64,000 nucleotides of DNA from Candidatus Poribacteria bacterium. GTDB taxonomy: Bacteria > Poribacteria > WGA-4E > JAJDTR01. Each line of letters begins with the position of its first letter. The first letter of the stretch is position 1. Below are positions 1 to 8,378 of the stretch, in pieces. Under the pieces are notes generated by a model. It saw nothing but the letters and a program-made list of their open reading frames with translations, searched no databases and was not told the DNA's origin. A program made the translations under genes and the position numbers. The stretch lies in contig JAJDTR010000164.1 in the NCBI GenBank assembly GCA_022827055.1, forward strand, positions 1-64,000. Reading direction: 5' to 3'.

Positions 1-508
1 TGCGAACGAATGCCATATGATTCCATACACCGGCTTTTAATTGCGCCCATCCTCCGCCCACCCAATTTTCCCCGTCGCCGAATGCAATCCCAAAAAAGTT
101 GGTTTGGTCTTCAAACATTTCAAACGACAACCCTCGGCGCGGCGGTTCTTGGTGGCTGGACAGAATATTCGTCCACGTCTTTTGGCTGTCCTCGGGATTC
201 GCCCAGCATCCCATGCTGAAATCAACCATGTCTTTCTCGGTCACGACAGGGTTGTTCATCGTCACCCAGCTCTGCTGGTCAAACTCCAACGCTTTTCCGA
301 ACTTACCATCCACCCATTCGGGTTGGCCCTGCCCAAATGCCCCGCCGTTGTCGTTGCCTGAAAAATCCCCGACATCGACGCCTCCATCCTCATCAAGCAG
401 CCAGATCGCCAGGGCTCCGTCAAAGTTTAACTGAGCCGGTGCAGTATTTGTCCACATAAGGACGCTGCAACTAAGGAGGAGAATGATTCGGAAGAGACTG
501 AGATTTAT
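1..508 (-). CDS. LamG-domain secreted protein, copy 1 (partial, no normal start codon)
   Basis: First of six tandem LamG paralogs; it runs off the left edge of the window. From about 508 downward an uninterrupted frame encodes a signal-peptide-like leader (SINLSLFRIILLLSCSVLMW), then QLNFDGALAIWLLDED and the conserved LamG body including TWTNILSSHQEPPRRG. Bases 1-440 match 3761-4200 almost base for base, so this copy and copy 5 are recent duplicates or were homogenised. The other copies start with ATG about here; this one has ATA (508-506), and the stop codon of the upstream paralog lies at 510-512. No in-frame ATG, GTG or TTG with a ribosome site is visible until an internal ATG near 457. 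It may be translated by read-through coupling, from that internal ATG, or be a decaying pseudogene. Confidence 0.7.
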   Translation of the reverse strand, partial: MNLSLFRIILLLSCSVLMWTNTAPAQLNFDGALAIWLLDEDGGVDVGDFSGNDNGGAFGQGQPEWVDGKFGKALEFDQQSWVTMNNPVVTEKDMVDFSMGCWANPEDSQKTWTNILSSHQEPPRRGLSFEMFEDQTNFFGIAFGDGENWVGGGWAQLKAGVWNHMAFVR

Positions 509-509
509 G

Positions 510-1316
510 CTATTGATGCCACGACTTGATTTTACCCCACGTCGTAGCGGCTTTCTCTTTCGGCGTGACAGCTTGCGCATTTTCGAGTCCCTTCTCAACT
601 ATTGCTTCAATTTCCTCGGCATCCAACGCCCTACTGAACAAAAATGATTCGTCAACCTTGCCGTTGAACTCCCGACCGCCCAAGACCCAATTGCCGATTC
701 GGAAGTTTGATGTGGCAGGGACAACCGGCTGGTCCGAACCCAAATCGTATTTACCTTGATTTTTCCCGTTCAAAAACCACTGTCCTTTTTTTCCCGTGCG
801 AACAAACGCCAGGTGATTCCACACGCCGGTTTTTAACAAGACGTTTCCAGCGCCGAACCAATTCGGTCCGTCACCAATAGCAATTCCAAACAAGTTTGTT
901 TCGTTATTGAGCATTTCAAAGGAAATACCACGGCGCGGCGGCTCCTGATGGCTCGAAAGAATGTTCGTCCAGGTCTTTTGGCTATTCTCGGGATTCGCCC
1001 AGCACCCCATGCTGAAATCAATCATCTTTTCTACTGTAACGACTGGATTGTTCATCGCCACCCAACTGTCCTGCCCGAATTCCAGCGCCCTTCCGAACTT
1101 CCCAGCCACCCACTTCGGTTTGCCATGCGCAAATGCCCCGCCGTTGTCGTTGCCGGAGAAATCCTCAACCTTATTGCCACTTCCCTCGTCAAGCAGCCAA
1201 ATCCCCAGAACGCCGTCCAAGTTCAACTGTGCCGCTACGGAGTTTGTCCACATAAGGGCGCAGCAACCAAGGAAGATAACAGTGCGGAGGAGACTGCGAT
1301 TGGTGATTTGCATCAT
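510..1316 (-). CDS. LamG-domain secreted protein, copy 2
   Basis: Predicted secreted concanavalin A-like (laminin G) protein of 268 aa. The N-terminus is a signal peptide (MMQITNRSLLRTVIFLGCC...). The mature part begins QLNLDGVLGIWLLDEGSG and continues as a single jelly-roll LamG domain with the array-wide core CWANPENSQKTWTNILSSHQ. It ends with the conserved tail TTWGKIKSWHQ. The frame extends to 1352, but ATG 1316 matches the start position of the paralogs, so I prefer it. LamG folds usually bind glycans or proteins; the ligand here is unknown. Its stop directly abuts copy 1, unlike the 90-250 bp gaps elsewhere in the array. Confidence 0.85.
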   Translation of the reverse strand: MMQITNRSLLRTVIFLGCCALMWTNSVAAQLNLDGVLGIWLLDEGSGNKVEDFSGNDNGGAFAHGKPKWVAGKFGRALEFGQDSWVAMNNPVVTVEKMIDFSMGCWANPENSQKTWTNILSSHQEPPRRGISFEMLNNETNLFGIAIGDGPNWFGAGNVLLKTGVWNHLAFVRTGKKGQWFLNGKNQGKYDLGSDQPVVPATSNFRIGNWVLGGREFNGKVDESFLFSRALDAEEIEAIVEKGLENAQAVTPKEKAATTWGKIKSWHQ

Positions 1317-1559
1317 TTCCGGCTTTCCGCTTTCGGATATGCGAGGGCTCATAGGACTCTGGCCCGTACGGACATATAATAGGTAGTGGCAGGAGAATGC
1401 GACTATCTTAAAGTTCCGGAAACTCCACCCAAATCCTTAACGCAACAGAGGTTACACGTGAACCAATCCGGCAATTATCATTGTTGCGATGTTCGGCGGT
1501 GGGTTGAAGCCTGTGCTAACAGTGAGAGTTCAAAGAGAGATTTTCTACAGCGTGATTAA

Positions 1560-2366
1560 CTATTGATGCCAAGACTTTATCTTTCCCCAAGTCGTAGCCG
1601 CCTTGTCTTTCGCACTGACGGCTTGGGCATGTTCGAGACCCTTCTCAACTATTGACTCAATTTCCTCGGCATCCAACGCTCTGCTAAACAAAAATGATTC
1701 GTCAACCAAGCCATCGAGCTCTCGATTCCCCAAGACCCAATTACCGATCCGGAAGTTTGATGTGGCCGGGACAACCGGTTCACCCGAGCCTAATCCGATG
1801 TTGCCCAGACTTCTTCCGTTCAGGTACCATGTTCCGGTTCTTCCTGAGCGAACGAATGCGAGATGATTCCAAACGCCGGTCTTTAACTGGACGGTTCCAG
1901 CACCGAACCAATTCGGTCCATCGCCAATAGCAATCCCGAATTGATTGATGTTGTTGTTTATCATTTCAAACGAAATACCGCGGCGCGGCGGTTCCTGATG
2001 GCTGGAAAGAATGTTCGTCCAGGTTTTTTGCTGGGGACCGGGATTCACCCAGCACCCCATGCTAAAATCAACCATCTTTTCGACTGTCACAACAGGATTG
2101 TTCATCGCCACCCAACTTTTCCCGTCAAATTCCAGCGCCTGTCCGAACTTCCCAGCCACCCACTTCGGTTTACCTTGCTCAAATGACCCGCCGTTGTCGT
2201 TACCGGAAAAATCCTCAACGTCATCGCCTTTTCCCTCGTCAAGCAGCCAAATTCCCAGTGCGCCGTCAAAGTCCAACTGCGCCGAGGCAATATTAGTCCA
2301 GCAAAGAACACCACAGCAAAGTAGGAGAACAAAGTGGAACCGCTTGAGATGTATAACTTTAATCAT
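1560..2366 (-). CDS. LamG-domain secreted protein, copy 3
   Basis: A 268-aa paralog with signal peptide MIKVIHLKRFHFVLLLCCG and cleavage probably after ASA, followed by QLDFDGALGIWLLDEGKG. One LamG domain fills the protein, and the tail TTWGKIKSWHQ is identical to copy 2. An AAAGGA-type ribosome site precedes the ATG. The gap to copy 2 is 243 bp to its chosen start and holds no gene. Likely exported to the periplasm or surface. The glycan-binding role is inferred from the fold only. Confidence 0.86.
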   Translation of the reverse strand: MIKVIHLKRFHFVLLLCCGVLCWTNIASAQLDFDGALGIWLLDEGKGDDVEDFSGNDNGGSFEQGKPKWVAGKFGQALEFDGKSWVAMNNPVVTVEKMVDFSMGCWVNPGPQQKTWTNILSSHQEPPRRGISFEMINNNINQFGIAIGDGPNWFGAGTVQLKTGVWNHLAFVRSGRTGTWYLNGRSLGNIGLGSGEPVVPATSNFRIGNWVLGNRELDGLVDESFLFSRALDAEEIESIVEKGLEHAQAVSAKDKAATTWGKIKSWHQ

Positions 2367-2579
2367 GTTTTAAAGGTTCCTTTCCAAGATGTGAGGTTAC
2401 CCGTGATTTCACGGATAAATCAAAATTATAGGGTCGGAATTGTGGCAATTGCCCGAGGATGGCGCGCGCCATTCCGATCAACAACCATTTTTAAAAATGC
2501 TTCAGGTGGGGACCGTTAAGCCCGCGCAAACCAACAGAATCTCATTAGAGACTCATGCGGGAATTCCTACAGTGTCGAA

Positions 2580-3371
2580 TCACTCATACCAAGATTTAAT
2601 CTTACCCCAGGTCGTAGCCGCCTTGTCTTTCGAGGTGACGGCGTGGGCGCCTTCGAAGCCATTCTTGAAGATAGATTCGATTTCGTCGTCACCCAGCGCC
2701 CTGCTAAATACAAACGATTCGTCAACAATACCATTAAATTCTCGATTACCTAAAACCCAATTTCCGATTCGGAATCTGGAAGTAGCAGGAACAACGGGAT
2801 CACGTGATGCCAAATTATTCTTCGATTGAAGTTTCCCGTTCAAAAACCATCGACCGGTACCGCCGTCGCGCACGAAAGCCAGATGATTCCACACGCCGGT
2901 TTTCAATTGGACATTTCCCGCCCCCGCCCAATTTGGTCCGTCGCCTATAGCAATTCCAAACACATTGAGGTCGTTGTTAAGCATTTCGAACGAGATACCG
3001 CGCCGCGGTGGTTCCTGGTGACTGGAGAGTATATTTGTCCACGTCTTCTGCGCGTCACCGGGATTCGCCCAACAACCCATACTGAAATCTACCATGTCTT
3101 TTACGGTCACGACAGGTGTATCCATCGTCACCCAACTCCGTTGGTCAAACTCCAATGCGCTGCCAAACTTGCCATCCACCCATTCGGGATTTCCATTCGT
3201 AATTGCCCCGTCATTACCGGCATCGGAATAGTCCTTAATCTTCCTGCCTTCATCGTCGAGCAGCCAAATTCCCAAGGCGCCATCCAAGTCGAGTTTCGCC
3301 GTAGATATACTCGTCCACAAAAGACACCCGCAAATTACTAGAAAAAGGCTAAGATTTGAGATTTTCATCAT
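2580..3371 (-). CDS. LamG-domain secreted protein, copy 4
   Basis: A 263-aa paralog, the most divergent of the first five in its N-terminal half (DDEGRKIKDYSDAGNDG). It has signal peptide MMKISNLSLFLVICGCLLW, one LamG domain with the conserved CWANPGDAQKTWTNILSSHQ core, and the tail TTWGKIKSWYE. A GGA-type ribosome site lies upstream of the two adjacent ATG codons (3371 and 3368). Between its start and copy 5 is a 91-bp spacer that duplicates the one between copies 5 and 6. Confidence 0.86.
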   Translation of the reverse strand: MMKISNLSLFLVICGCLLWTSISTAKLDLDGALGIWLLDDEGRKIKDYSDAGNDGAITNGNPEWVDGKFGSALEFDQRSWVTMDTPVVTVKDMVDFSMGCWANPGDAQKTWTNILSSHQEPPRRGISFEMLNNDLNVFGIAIGDGPNWAGAGNVQLKTGVWNHLAFVRDGGTGRWFLNGKLQSKNNLASRDPVVPATSRFRIGNWVLGNREFNGIVDESFVFSRALGDDEIESIFKNGFEGAHAVTSKDKAATTWGKIKSWYE

Positions 3372-3385
3372 ATCATAAACGTTCC

Positions 3386-3500
3386 TTTAGGAGATGTGAG
3401 GGCACATGAAACTCGCGCCCTCACCATTCGATGTTGATTATCCAAGAGGTGTCTGCCTCAAGTTACTTCCGGGCTTTAATCTGGCCCCAAGTAACGGATG
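3386..3500. repeat. Duplicated spacer plus gene 3' end (partner at 4484-4598)
   Basis: About 115 bp are nearly identical to 4484-4598. They cover the spacer after copy 5 and its last codons. Within it, GAGGGC at 3398-3403 faces GCCCTC at 3417-3422, forming a small hairpin about 40 nt past the stop. The same hairpin is longer (8 bp) in the partner. There is no T-run, so it is not a classical terminator. Confidence 0.75.
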
Positions 3501-4281
3501 CTTTGTCTCTCGGATCCACAGCTGTTCCGGTACCTGCAAGTGCGGCGGCAATACCGTTGTCAACGATGTCCTTGATTTCCTCGGCCTCCAGCGCCCTGCT
3601 AAAAATAAATGATTCATCAACCTTACCGTTATACTCTCTCGTCCCGAGTACAAAGTTTCCGATTCGGAAGTTTGATGTGGCGGGAAAAACCGGCTTATCC
3701 GATGCCAATCTGACTTCCATCGACTCTTCTCCGTCGAGGTACCAAGTTCCGATATCTCCTGTGCGAACGAATGCCATATGATTCCATACACCGGCTTTTA
3801 ATTGCGCCCATCCTCCGCCCACCCAATTTTCCCCGTCGCCGAATGCAATCCCAAAAAAGTTTGTTTGGTCTTCAAACATTTCAAACGACAATCCTCGACG
3901 CGGCGGTTCTTGGTGACTGGATAGAATATTCGTCCAAGTCTTTTGGCTGTCCTCGGGATTCGCCCAGCATCCCATACTGAAATCAACCATGTCTTTCTCG
4001 GTCACGACAGGGTTGTTCATCGTCACCCAACTCTGCTGGTCAAACTCCAACGCTTTTCCGAACTTACCATCCACCCATTTGGGTTGGCCCTGCCCAAATG
4101 CCCCGCCGTTGTCGTTGCCTGAGAAATCCTCGACATCAACTCCTTTACCTTCGTCAAGCAGCCAAATCGCCACGGCGTCGTCAAAATCCAACTGAGCCTC
4201 GGCAAAGTTCGTGCAGAGAAAAGCGCCGCAACCTAATATGAGAAAGAAGTGAAAAAGTCTGAAATTCTTAAGATTTATCAT
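3463..4281 (-). CDS. LamG-domain secreted protein, copy 5
   Basis: A 272-aa paralog with signal peptide MINLKNFRLFHFFLILGCG and start of the mature part at EAQLDFDDAVAIWLLDEGKG. The single LamG domain carries CWANPEDSQKTWTNILSSHQ. The C-terminus (DPRDKASVTWGQIKARK) is like copy 6 rather than copies 2-4. The frame opens at 4314, but AGGAG at 4288-4292 sits 6 nt before ATG 4281, which decides the start. The gene is almost identical to copy 1 over its N-terminal and middle parts. Confidence 0.87.
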   Translation of the reverse strand: MINLKNFRLFHFFLILGCGAFLCTNFAEAQLDFDDAVAIWLLDEGKGVDVEDFSGNDNGGAFGQGQPKWVDGKFGKALEFDQQSWVTMNNPVVTEKDMVDFSMGCWANPEDSQKTWTNILSSHQEPPRRGLSFEMFEDQTNFFGIAFGDGENWVGGGWAQLKAGVWNHMAFVRTGDIGTWYLDGEESMEVRLASDKPVFPATSNFRIGNFVLGTREYNGKVDESFIFSRALEAEEIKDIVDNGIAAALAGTGTAVDPRDKASVTWGQIKARK

Positions 4282-4483
4282 TTGATGCTCCTTTCCGAGA
4301 TGTAACAGCGCCAATTACTGTGTCGTCACAGATGGAAATAATCTGTGGCGTCAGGAGTATGCTATTTTCCTGAATTCACTACACTCCGTCTAAAACCTTA
4401 ACACAATAGAAGCAGCACGCAAGAAGCAATACACAAAATTTCCCTTAAGAAAACTCAAATAGCGTTAATGTAATGCTCAGACA

Positions 4484-4598
4484 AATAGGAGATGTGAGGG
4501 CACATGAAACTCGTGCCCTCACCATTCGATGTTGATTATCCAAGAGGTGGCTGCCTCAAGTTACTTCTGGGCTTTAATCTGGCCCCAAGTAACCGATG
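4484..4598. repeat. Duplicated spacer plus gene 3' end (partner at 3386-3500)
   Basis: Second copy of the spacer repeat, following copy 6. It contains a perfect 8-bp hairpin (GAGGGCAC 4496-4503 with GTGCCCTC 4513-4520, 9-nt loop). The repeat includes the last codons of the LamG gene, so gene conversion or unequal crossover spanned the coding end and the spacer. Confidence 0.75.
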
Positions 4599-5397
4599 CC
4601 TTGTCTCTCGGGTCAACAGAGGTTCCAGCGCCGGCAAGTGCGGCTGCGATACCGTTCGCGGCGATATCCGCGATCTCCTCGCCGCTCAGCGCTCTCTCAA
4701 ATAGGAACGCGTCGTCAACGGCGCCGTTGAATTCGCGGCCTCCGAGCACCCAGTTGCCAATGCGGAAATTGGACGTGGCTGCGACAACGGGATCGGCGGA
4801 TGCCAATTCAAACCTGCCACCCGGCATCTCGAATTCATCCGGCACGCCATTCCAGTACCAAGTACCGATGTTGCCGGTACGTACGAAAGCCATGTGGTTC
4901 CACACGTCCGTGTCGAGTTGAACGGTACCATTCCCGGCCCAGTTCGGACCGTCGCCGATAGCGATGCCGAACAGATTGAGATTGTTTTCAATCATCTCAA
5001 ACGAAATACCGCGGCGCGGTGGTTCCTGGTGACTTGAGAGGATATTCGTCCACGTATTCTGGGAGTCGCCCGGATTCACGTAGCACCCCATGGAAAAGTC
5101 CACGGTGTCCACGATAACGGGTGCACCCATTTCGACAAAAGAACCGCCCTGATGCGCGCCGTCAAACCGCAACGCGCTTCCAAATTTGCCGTCGACCCAC
5201 TGGGGTTCTCCGACTGCAAACGCGCCGTTGTTTCCGTTGCCGGAGCTATCCTCGACTTTGTCGCCAGCACCTTCGTCGAGAGTCCAGATAGCCACGACCT
5301 CGTCCATTTTGACAGCGTCGCTAACGTTTGTAAAGGCTAAGCACGCCAAGAGCACGCCTAGGCATAATAGGCTTGACCTAACAAAACCCATTTTCAT
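4561..5397 (-). CDS. LamG-domain secreted protein, copy 6 (first gene of the array)
   Basis: A 278-aa protein, promoter-proximal and the most distinct in codon use and sequence (KMDEVVAIWTLDEGAGDKVEDSS). It has signal peptide MKMGFVRSSLLCLGVLLACL, a LamG domain with YVNPGDSQNTWTNILSSHQ, and the tail DKASVTWGQIKAQK. AAAGGAGACTGAA precedes the ATG, an ideal ribosome site. It probably represents the older type from which the downstream copies were amplified, but that is inference. All six genes can be one transcript from the promoter at 5651-5679. Confidence 0.87.
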   Translation of the reverse strand: MKMGFVRSSLLCLGVLLACLAFTNVSDAVKMDEVVAIWTLDEGAGDKVEDSSGNGNNGAFAVGEPQWVDGKFGSALRFDGAHQGGSFVEMGAPVIVDTVDFSMGCYVNPGDSQNTWTNILSSHQEPPRRGISFEMIENNLNLFGIAIGDGPNWAGNGTVQLDTDVWNHMAFVRTGNIGTWYWNGVPDEFEMPGGRFELASADPVVAATSNFRIGNWVLGGREFNGAVDDAFLFERALSGEEIADIAANGIAAALAGAGTSVDPRDKASVTWGQIKAQK

Positions 5398-5645
5398 TTC
5401 AGTCTCCTTTGTATTTATAATTGGCGTGAGTACGCGGTGACGCGCCTCTCACACCTATATATTTGCGGAATTTTTAGCCCGCAAACATCATTCCGGGTTC
5501 TTAATGTACCCGGCCCATAGTTCCTCCCTACGGTACGCTTACCGTCGGAAGAAAACCGTCTGTCAATTTCTAACGATTATCACTCAACTGTGGCATCAAA
5601 AAACATCATTGCTGCCTTCTCCGACAACTTAATATTAGTCGGAAT
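5398..5645 (-). promoter_or_regulatory. Long structured 5' leader of the LamG array
   Basis: About 245 nt separate the promoter from the first LamG ATG, with no good ORF. On the minus strand it holds several hairpins in series: ACGGT/ACCGT, CCGGGT/ACCCGG, a 7-bp TTTGCGG/CCGCAAA, and GTGAG/CTCAC. I do not recognise a known riboswitch consensus. It could stabilise the mRNA or regulate expression. Confidence 0.5.
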
Positions 5646-5650
5646 AACCC

Positions 5651-5679
5651 ATTATAATGATATTCCAGTGGCGTGTCAA
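5651..5679 (-). promoter_or_regulatory. Consensus sigma70 promoter for the LamG array
   Basis: Minus-strand TTGACA (5679-5674), 17-bp spacer, TATAAT (5656-5651): a perfect match to the housekeeping consensus, about 250 bp upstream of the first LamG gene. Predicted start near 5644. Confidence 0.75.
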
Positions 5680-5794
5680 CAGTTTTTTTTGCTAAAGAAA
5701 TAAAATTTTACGGCTGTCGAAATCGAAATCGGCAACTACATTTGTATCGGTTCGTATTACGCAGCCGCAGATCAGGAATATGCAAACACTTTCT

Positions 5795-5983
5795 CAAGTA
5801 ACACTCGACATTGAAGATCTCTATCAGGATTTACTATCGCGTTCGTTATCCACTCACTTGATCACTCCTTATTCAGTCGCTTGATCTCCTCTGGAGCGCG
5901 GGAATTTGGACATACCGCATTCTATCAACATGCCGATCCTCTGGATCGAAAGAATGGACTCTACAAGTGACAAGTGCTACGTG
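5795..5983. mobile_element. Small inverted-repeat element, family A, copy 1
   Basis: 189 bp starting CAAGTAACACTC and ending with an imperfect complement (AAGTGCTACGTG). The interior matches 37497-37649 closely except for about 36 extra bases (around 5826-5865). It contains the short palindrome GATCC/GGATC. It has no coding capacity and is followed by AATTATTCC/GGGATAAT, a palindromic tail also found after other copies. It behaves like a non-autonomous MITE-type repeat. Confidence 0.6.
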
Positions 5984-6021
5984 CTGATAGAATTATTCCG
6001 ACAGGGATAATGGCGCGCTAC

Positions 6022-6178
6022 CAAGTAACACTCGACATTGCACTCCTCTGGAGTGCAGACGCGAGGAGGAATCGTGTTCTATTGACATTGCACTCCGCTG
6101 GAGTGCGAGACGAGGACTATCTCTATCAAGTGGTGCTTTTTAATAGCTAACCAAGGTCCGAAAAACCAGTGTTACTTG
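6022..6178. mobile_element. Small inverted-repeat element, family A, copy 2
   Basis: 157 bp bounded by CAAGTAACACT and AGTGTTACTTG, a perfect 11-bp terminal inverted repeat. Inside are two 7-bp hairpins with three-base loops: GCACTCC-TCT-GGAGTGC at 6040-6056 and GCACTCC-GCT-GGAGTGC at 6090-6106. No ORF. It lies 38 bp from copy 1. Confidence 0.65.
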
Positions 6179-6238
6179 CAGAATGAATTGTACCGCCAGG
6201 GATTATGGCGCGCTCTCAACTGTCCACTAGAAGATTAC

Positions 6239-6396
6239 GAGCCTGTTTGAAAAATCGTAGCAAAGCCATTTTTGGTCACTTGTAGGGCGTTATTTCATGT
6301 GTTAATTGCAATCTACTACGTACCTTTCGCCCCGCTGGGGCTTTTAGAGGCTGGTGGGCAGTGCGCACCTTACAGATGCACTTTTCAAACAGGCTC
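6239..6396. mobile_element. MITE-like element with perfect 15-bp terminal inverted repeats
   Basis: GAGCCTGTTTGAAAA at 6239-6253 is the exact reverse complement of 6382-6396. The 158-bp element has no ORF of note and carries GCCCC-GCT-GGGGC followed by TTTT at 6329-6345. This is typical of non-autonomous DNA transposon derivatives; no matching transposase is in the window. The flanks do not show a clear target duplication. Confidence 0.65.
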
Positions 6397-6444
6397 TAAA
6401 ACTGTGGTGGAACGCAATCATCCATTCTTCTGTCCAAATTTAGA

Positions 6445-8358
6445 TTACTCCTCCTTTATTTCAATCAACTTGTTCGCATCAAGAGGTCCCATAACCACCT
6501 GCTTTTTTCCCGAGGGCCAATGGACATCGATTTGATCCACTTTGTCCGCACCGCCCAATCCGAAGTACAGTGGATATAGACTCTGCGAAAGGTATCCCGA
6601 CTGTCCGTCGTGGACTTTGACATAGGACTCGGATCCTGCGGTAACGGTAACCTTCGCGCCCAGCCCGTCTCTGTTTGAATCACTTCCAATGAGATTCACC
6701 TTCAAAAAGTTGATCGCTGTCTTCTCGGTGAGATTGCTGATAAGCACTAGCGGCTCGGAATTAAACTCGTTCGTGACGATGTCCAAGTCGCCGTCGTCAT
6801 CCAAATCGAAGATGATGGATGATCGCGTCCCCAATGCGCCGAGCACCGTAATCCGCCCGGTTTGCCCCTTGCAATCCTTGTGTCCCCTATCTTCACCGGA
6901 ACAATCGAGTTCAAACCACGGCTTCGTTGTTCGTCCATCTCGGCGAGGCTCAACGCCTACGATGAATTCGCTGTCAAGAAACATCTCGCCGCGATTGTTG
7001 AGCAGCAGGGAATTTACACCGTACCGGAACGGATAGTTCATGCTCGAGGTAAGGAACACATCGTCGTATCCGTCCGCATTGAAGTCGCCGACACTTAGTC
7101 CCCAGGGCCAATAATTCTCGGTGCCTATTTCGTCCGAGACCTCGACATAATTGCCATCGCCCTCATTCCTGAAGAATGCATTGCCGAAGATGCTGTTGCC
7201 CCCGGACCGCAGCGAGGATTCGGGCCATTGCATCCGCGATTTCAACTTCTCACGCTCCGGTCCGATGTCCTCGGACATGTCCGAGTGCATGTCCGAAATA
7301 ATGATGTCCAGCAAACCATCATTGTTATAGTCAAAAACTTTGATTCCCATCGCGCCCCACGGGGTTTTCGGAAAGACTTCACGGCTCTTCTTTACGAAGG
7401 ATTCGCCGTTTACGTTTTCGTAATATTCATCATGGCCTTGCATGTTCAACACATACAGGTCGGGATAATTGTCGCCGTTAACATCAATCGGCGAGGCGTC
7501 GCCGCTCCAACTTCCATCAATTAATCCGGTCTCTTCGGTGACATCCGCAAAACGGTTGTCTCCCATATTCTTGTAGAGGATGCTGTTTTCGGTGCGCTCA
7601 GGTTTTAGGTGACCGGTGAAGGCATCCCTAAGACCGACCCAATAGCCGCCTCGTCCTTTGAGCGGTATGGTGTAGACCCCCACATTGGTCAAGAAGAGGT
7701 CTAGCAGACCGTCGAGGTCATAATCAAAGAAAATGCCGCCGGACGAATGCCCGACATAACCTAATCCAGCCGTCTCTGTTATGTCGTTAAACACTCCGGT
7801 CCCGTCATTTTCAAACATGAGGTTGCCCATGCCGACCGTAGTGACAAACAGATCGGAATCGCCATCGTTGTCTATATCGGCAAAGGATGCCGTGACACTG
7901 ATACGATCGGCTACTGCCACACCTGCGGACTCCGTGATGTTTTCAAATCTACCATCCCCCAGGTTTCTCCACAGTTCGTTGCCCCCCAATTGATTGATGA
8001 AGTAGATGTCATACAGTTCGTCCTTGTCAACGTCCGCGATGACAATTCCATTTCCGTGGTCGTAATGAACTAACTTATACTCCTTCCCGGCATCATCCAC
8101 TATCTGGTGAACGAACTGTATTCCGCTTTCCATGACGCGGTCCGTGAATTGAAAATCGTAAAAAACGTTGAATTGATCGACTGTCTCCAACTGCGCCTGT
8201 CTACGGGTTTCCAACCATGGCGGATCTTGGGCTTCCTCGGGAACGGACACTTGCTTCGGTTCTTCGGCAACGACGGAAACCGCTGCCAAAGTCATCATGG
8301 TGACAAAACAAAGATAAAATGAAACCGCTAGACCAGAGTGAAACTTCATTGATGTCAT
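6445..8358 (-). CDS. Secreted FG-GAP/VCBS repeat protein with C-terminal ASPIC/UnbV domain
   Basis: A 637-aa exported protein. A signal peptide (MTSMKFHSGLAVSFYLCFVT...VVAEE) is followed by several seven-bladed-propeller FG-GAP repeats visible as Asp-rich calcium loops (DVDKDELYD, DIDNDGDSDLF, DYDLDGLLDLF, DVNGDNYPDLY, DYNNDGLLDI, DFNADGYDDVF, DLDDDGDLDI). The C-terminus matches the ASPIC/UnbV domain (LIGSDSNRDGLGAKVTV...IDVHWPSGKKQ). Such proteins (CRTAC1 family) are extracellular and calcium-binding, and often sit beside glycan-use genes. The frame opens at 8397, but AAGGAG lies 8 nt before ATG 8358, which I take as the start. It is the last gene of the operon starting at 13321, 20 bp after the GH36 gene. 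Confidence 0.88.
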   Translation of the reverse strand: MTSMKFHSGLAVSFYLCFVTMMTLAAVSVVAEEPKQVSVPEEAQDPPWLETRRQAQLETVDQFNVFYDFQFTDRVMESGIQFVHQIVDDAGKEYKLVHYDHGNGIVIADVDKDELYDIYFINQLGGNELWRNLGDGRFENITESAGVAVADRISVTASFADIDNDGDSDLFVTTVGMGNLMFENDGTGVFNDITETAGLGYVGHSSGGIFFDYDLDGLLDLFLTNVGVYTIPLKGRGGYWVGLRDAFTGHLKPERTENSILYKNMGDNRFADVTEETGLIDGSWSGDASPIDVNGDNYPDLYVLNMQGHDEYYENVNGESFVKKSREVFPKTPWGAMGIKVFDYNNDGLLDIIISDMHSDMSEDIGPEREKLKSRMQWPESSLRSGGNSIFGNAFFRNEGDGNYVEVSDEIGTENYWPWGLSVGDFNADGYDDVFLTSSMNYPFRYGVNSLLLNNRGEMFLDSEFIVGVEPRRDGRTTKPWFELDCSGEDRGHKDCKGQTGRITVLGALGTRSSIIFDLDDDGDLDIVTNEFNSEPLVLISNLTEKTAINFLKVNLIGSDSNRDGLGAKVTVTAGSESYVKVHDGQSGYLSQSLYPLYFGLGGADKVDQIDVHWPSGKKQVVMGPLDANKLIEIKEE

Positions 8359-8378
8359 TGAAATTTCTCCTTGTGGAT

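Noticed and set aside
5795-6178. CRISPR array
   Set aside because: Repeats are only two adjacent elements of 150-190 bp with inverted ends, not short direct repeats with unique spacers; no cas genes in the window.
6329-6345. Terminator for the 6445-8358 gene
   Set aside because: The T-run follows the hairpin on the plus strand, the wrong direction for this minus-strand gene.
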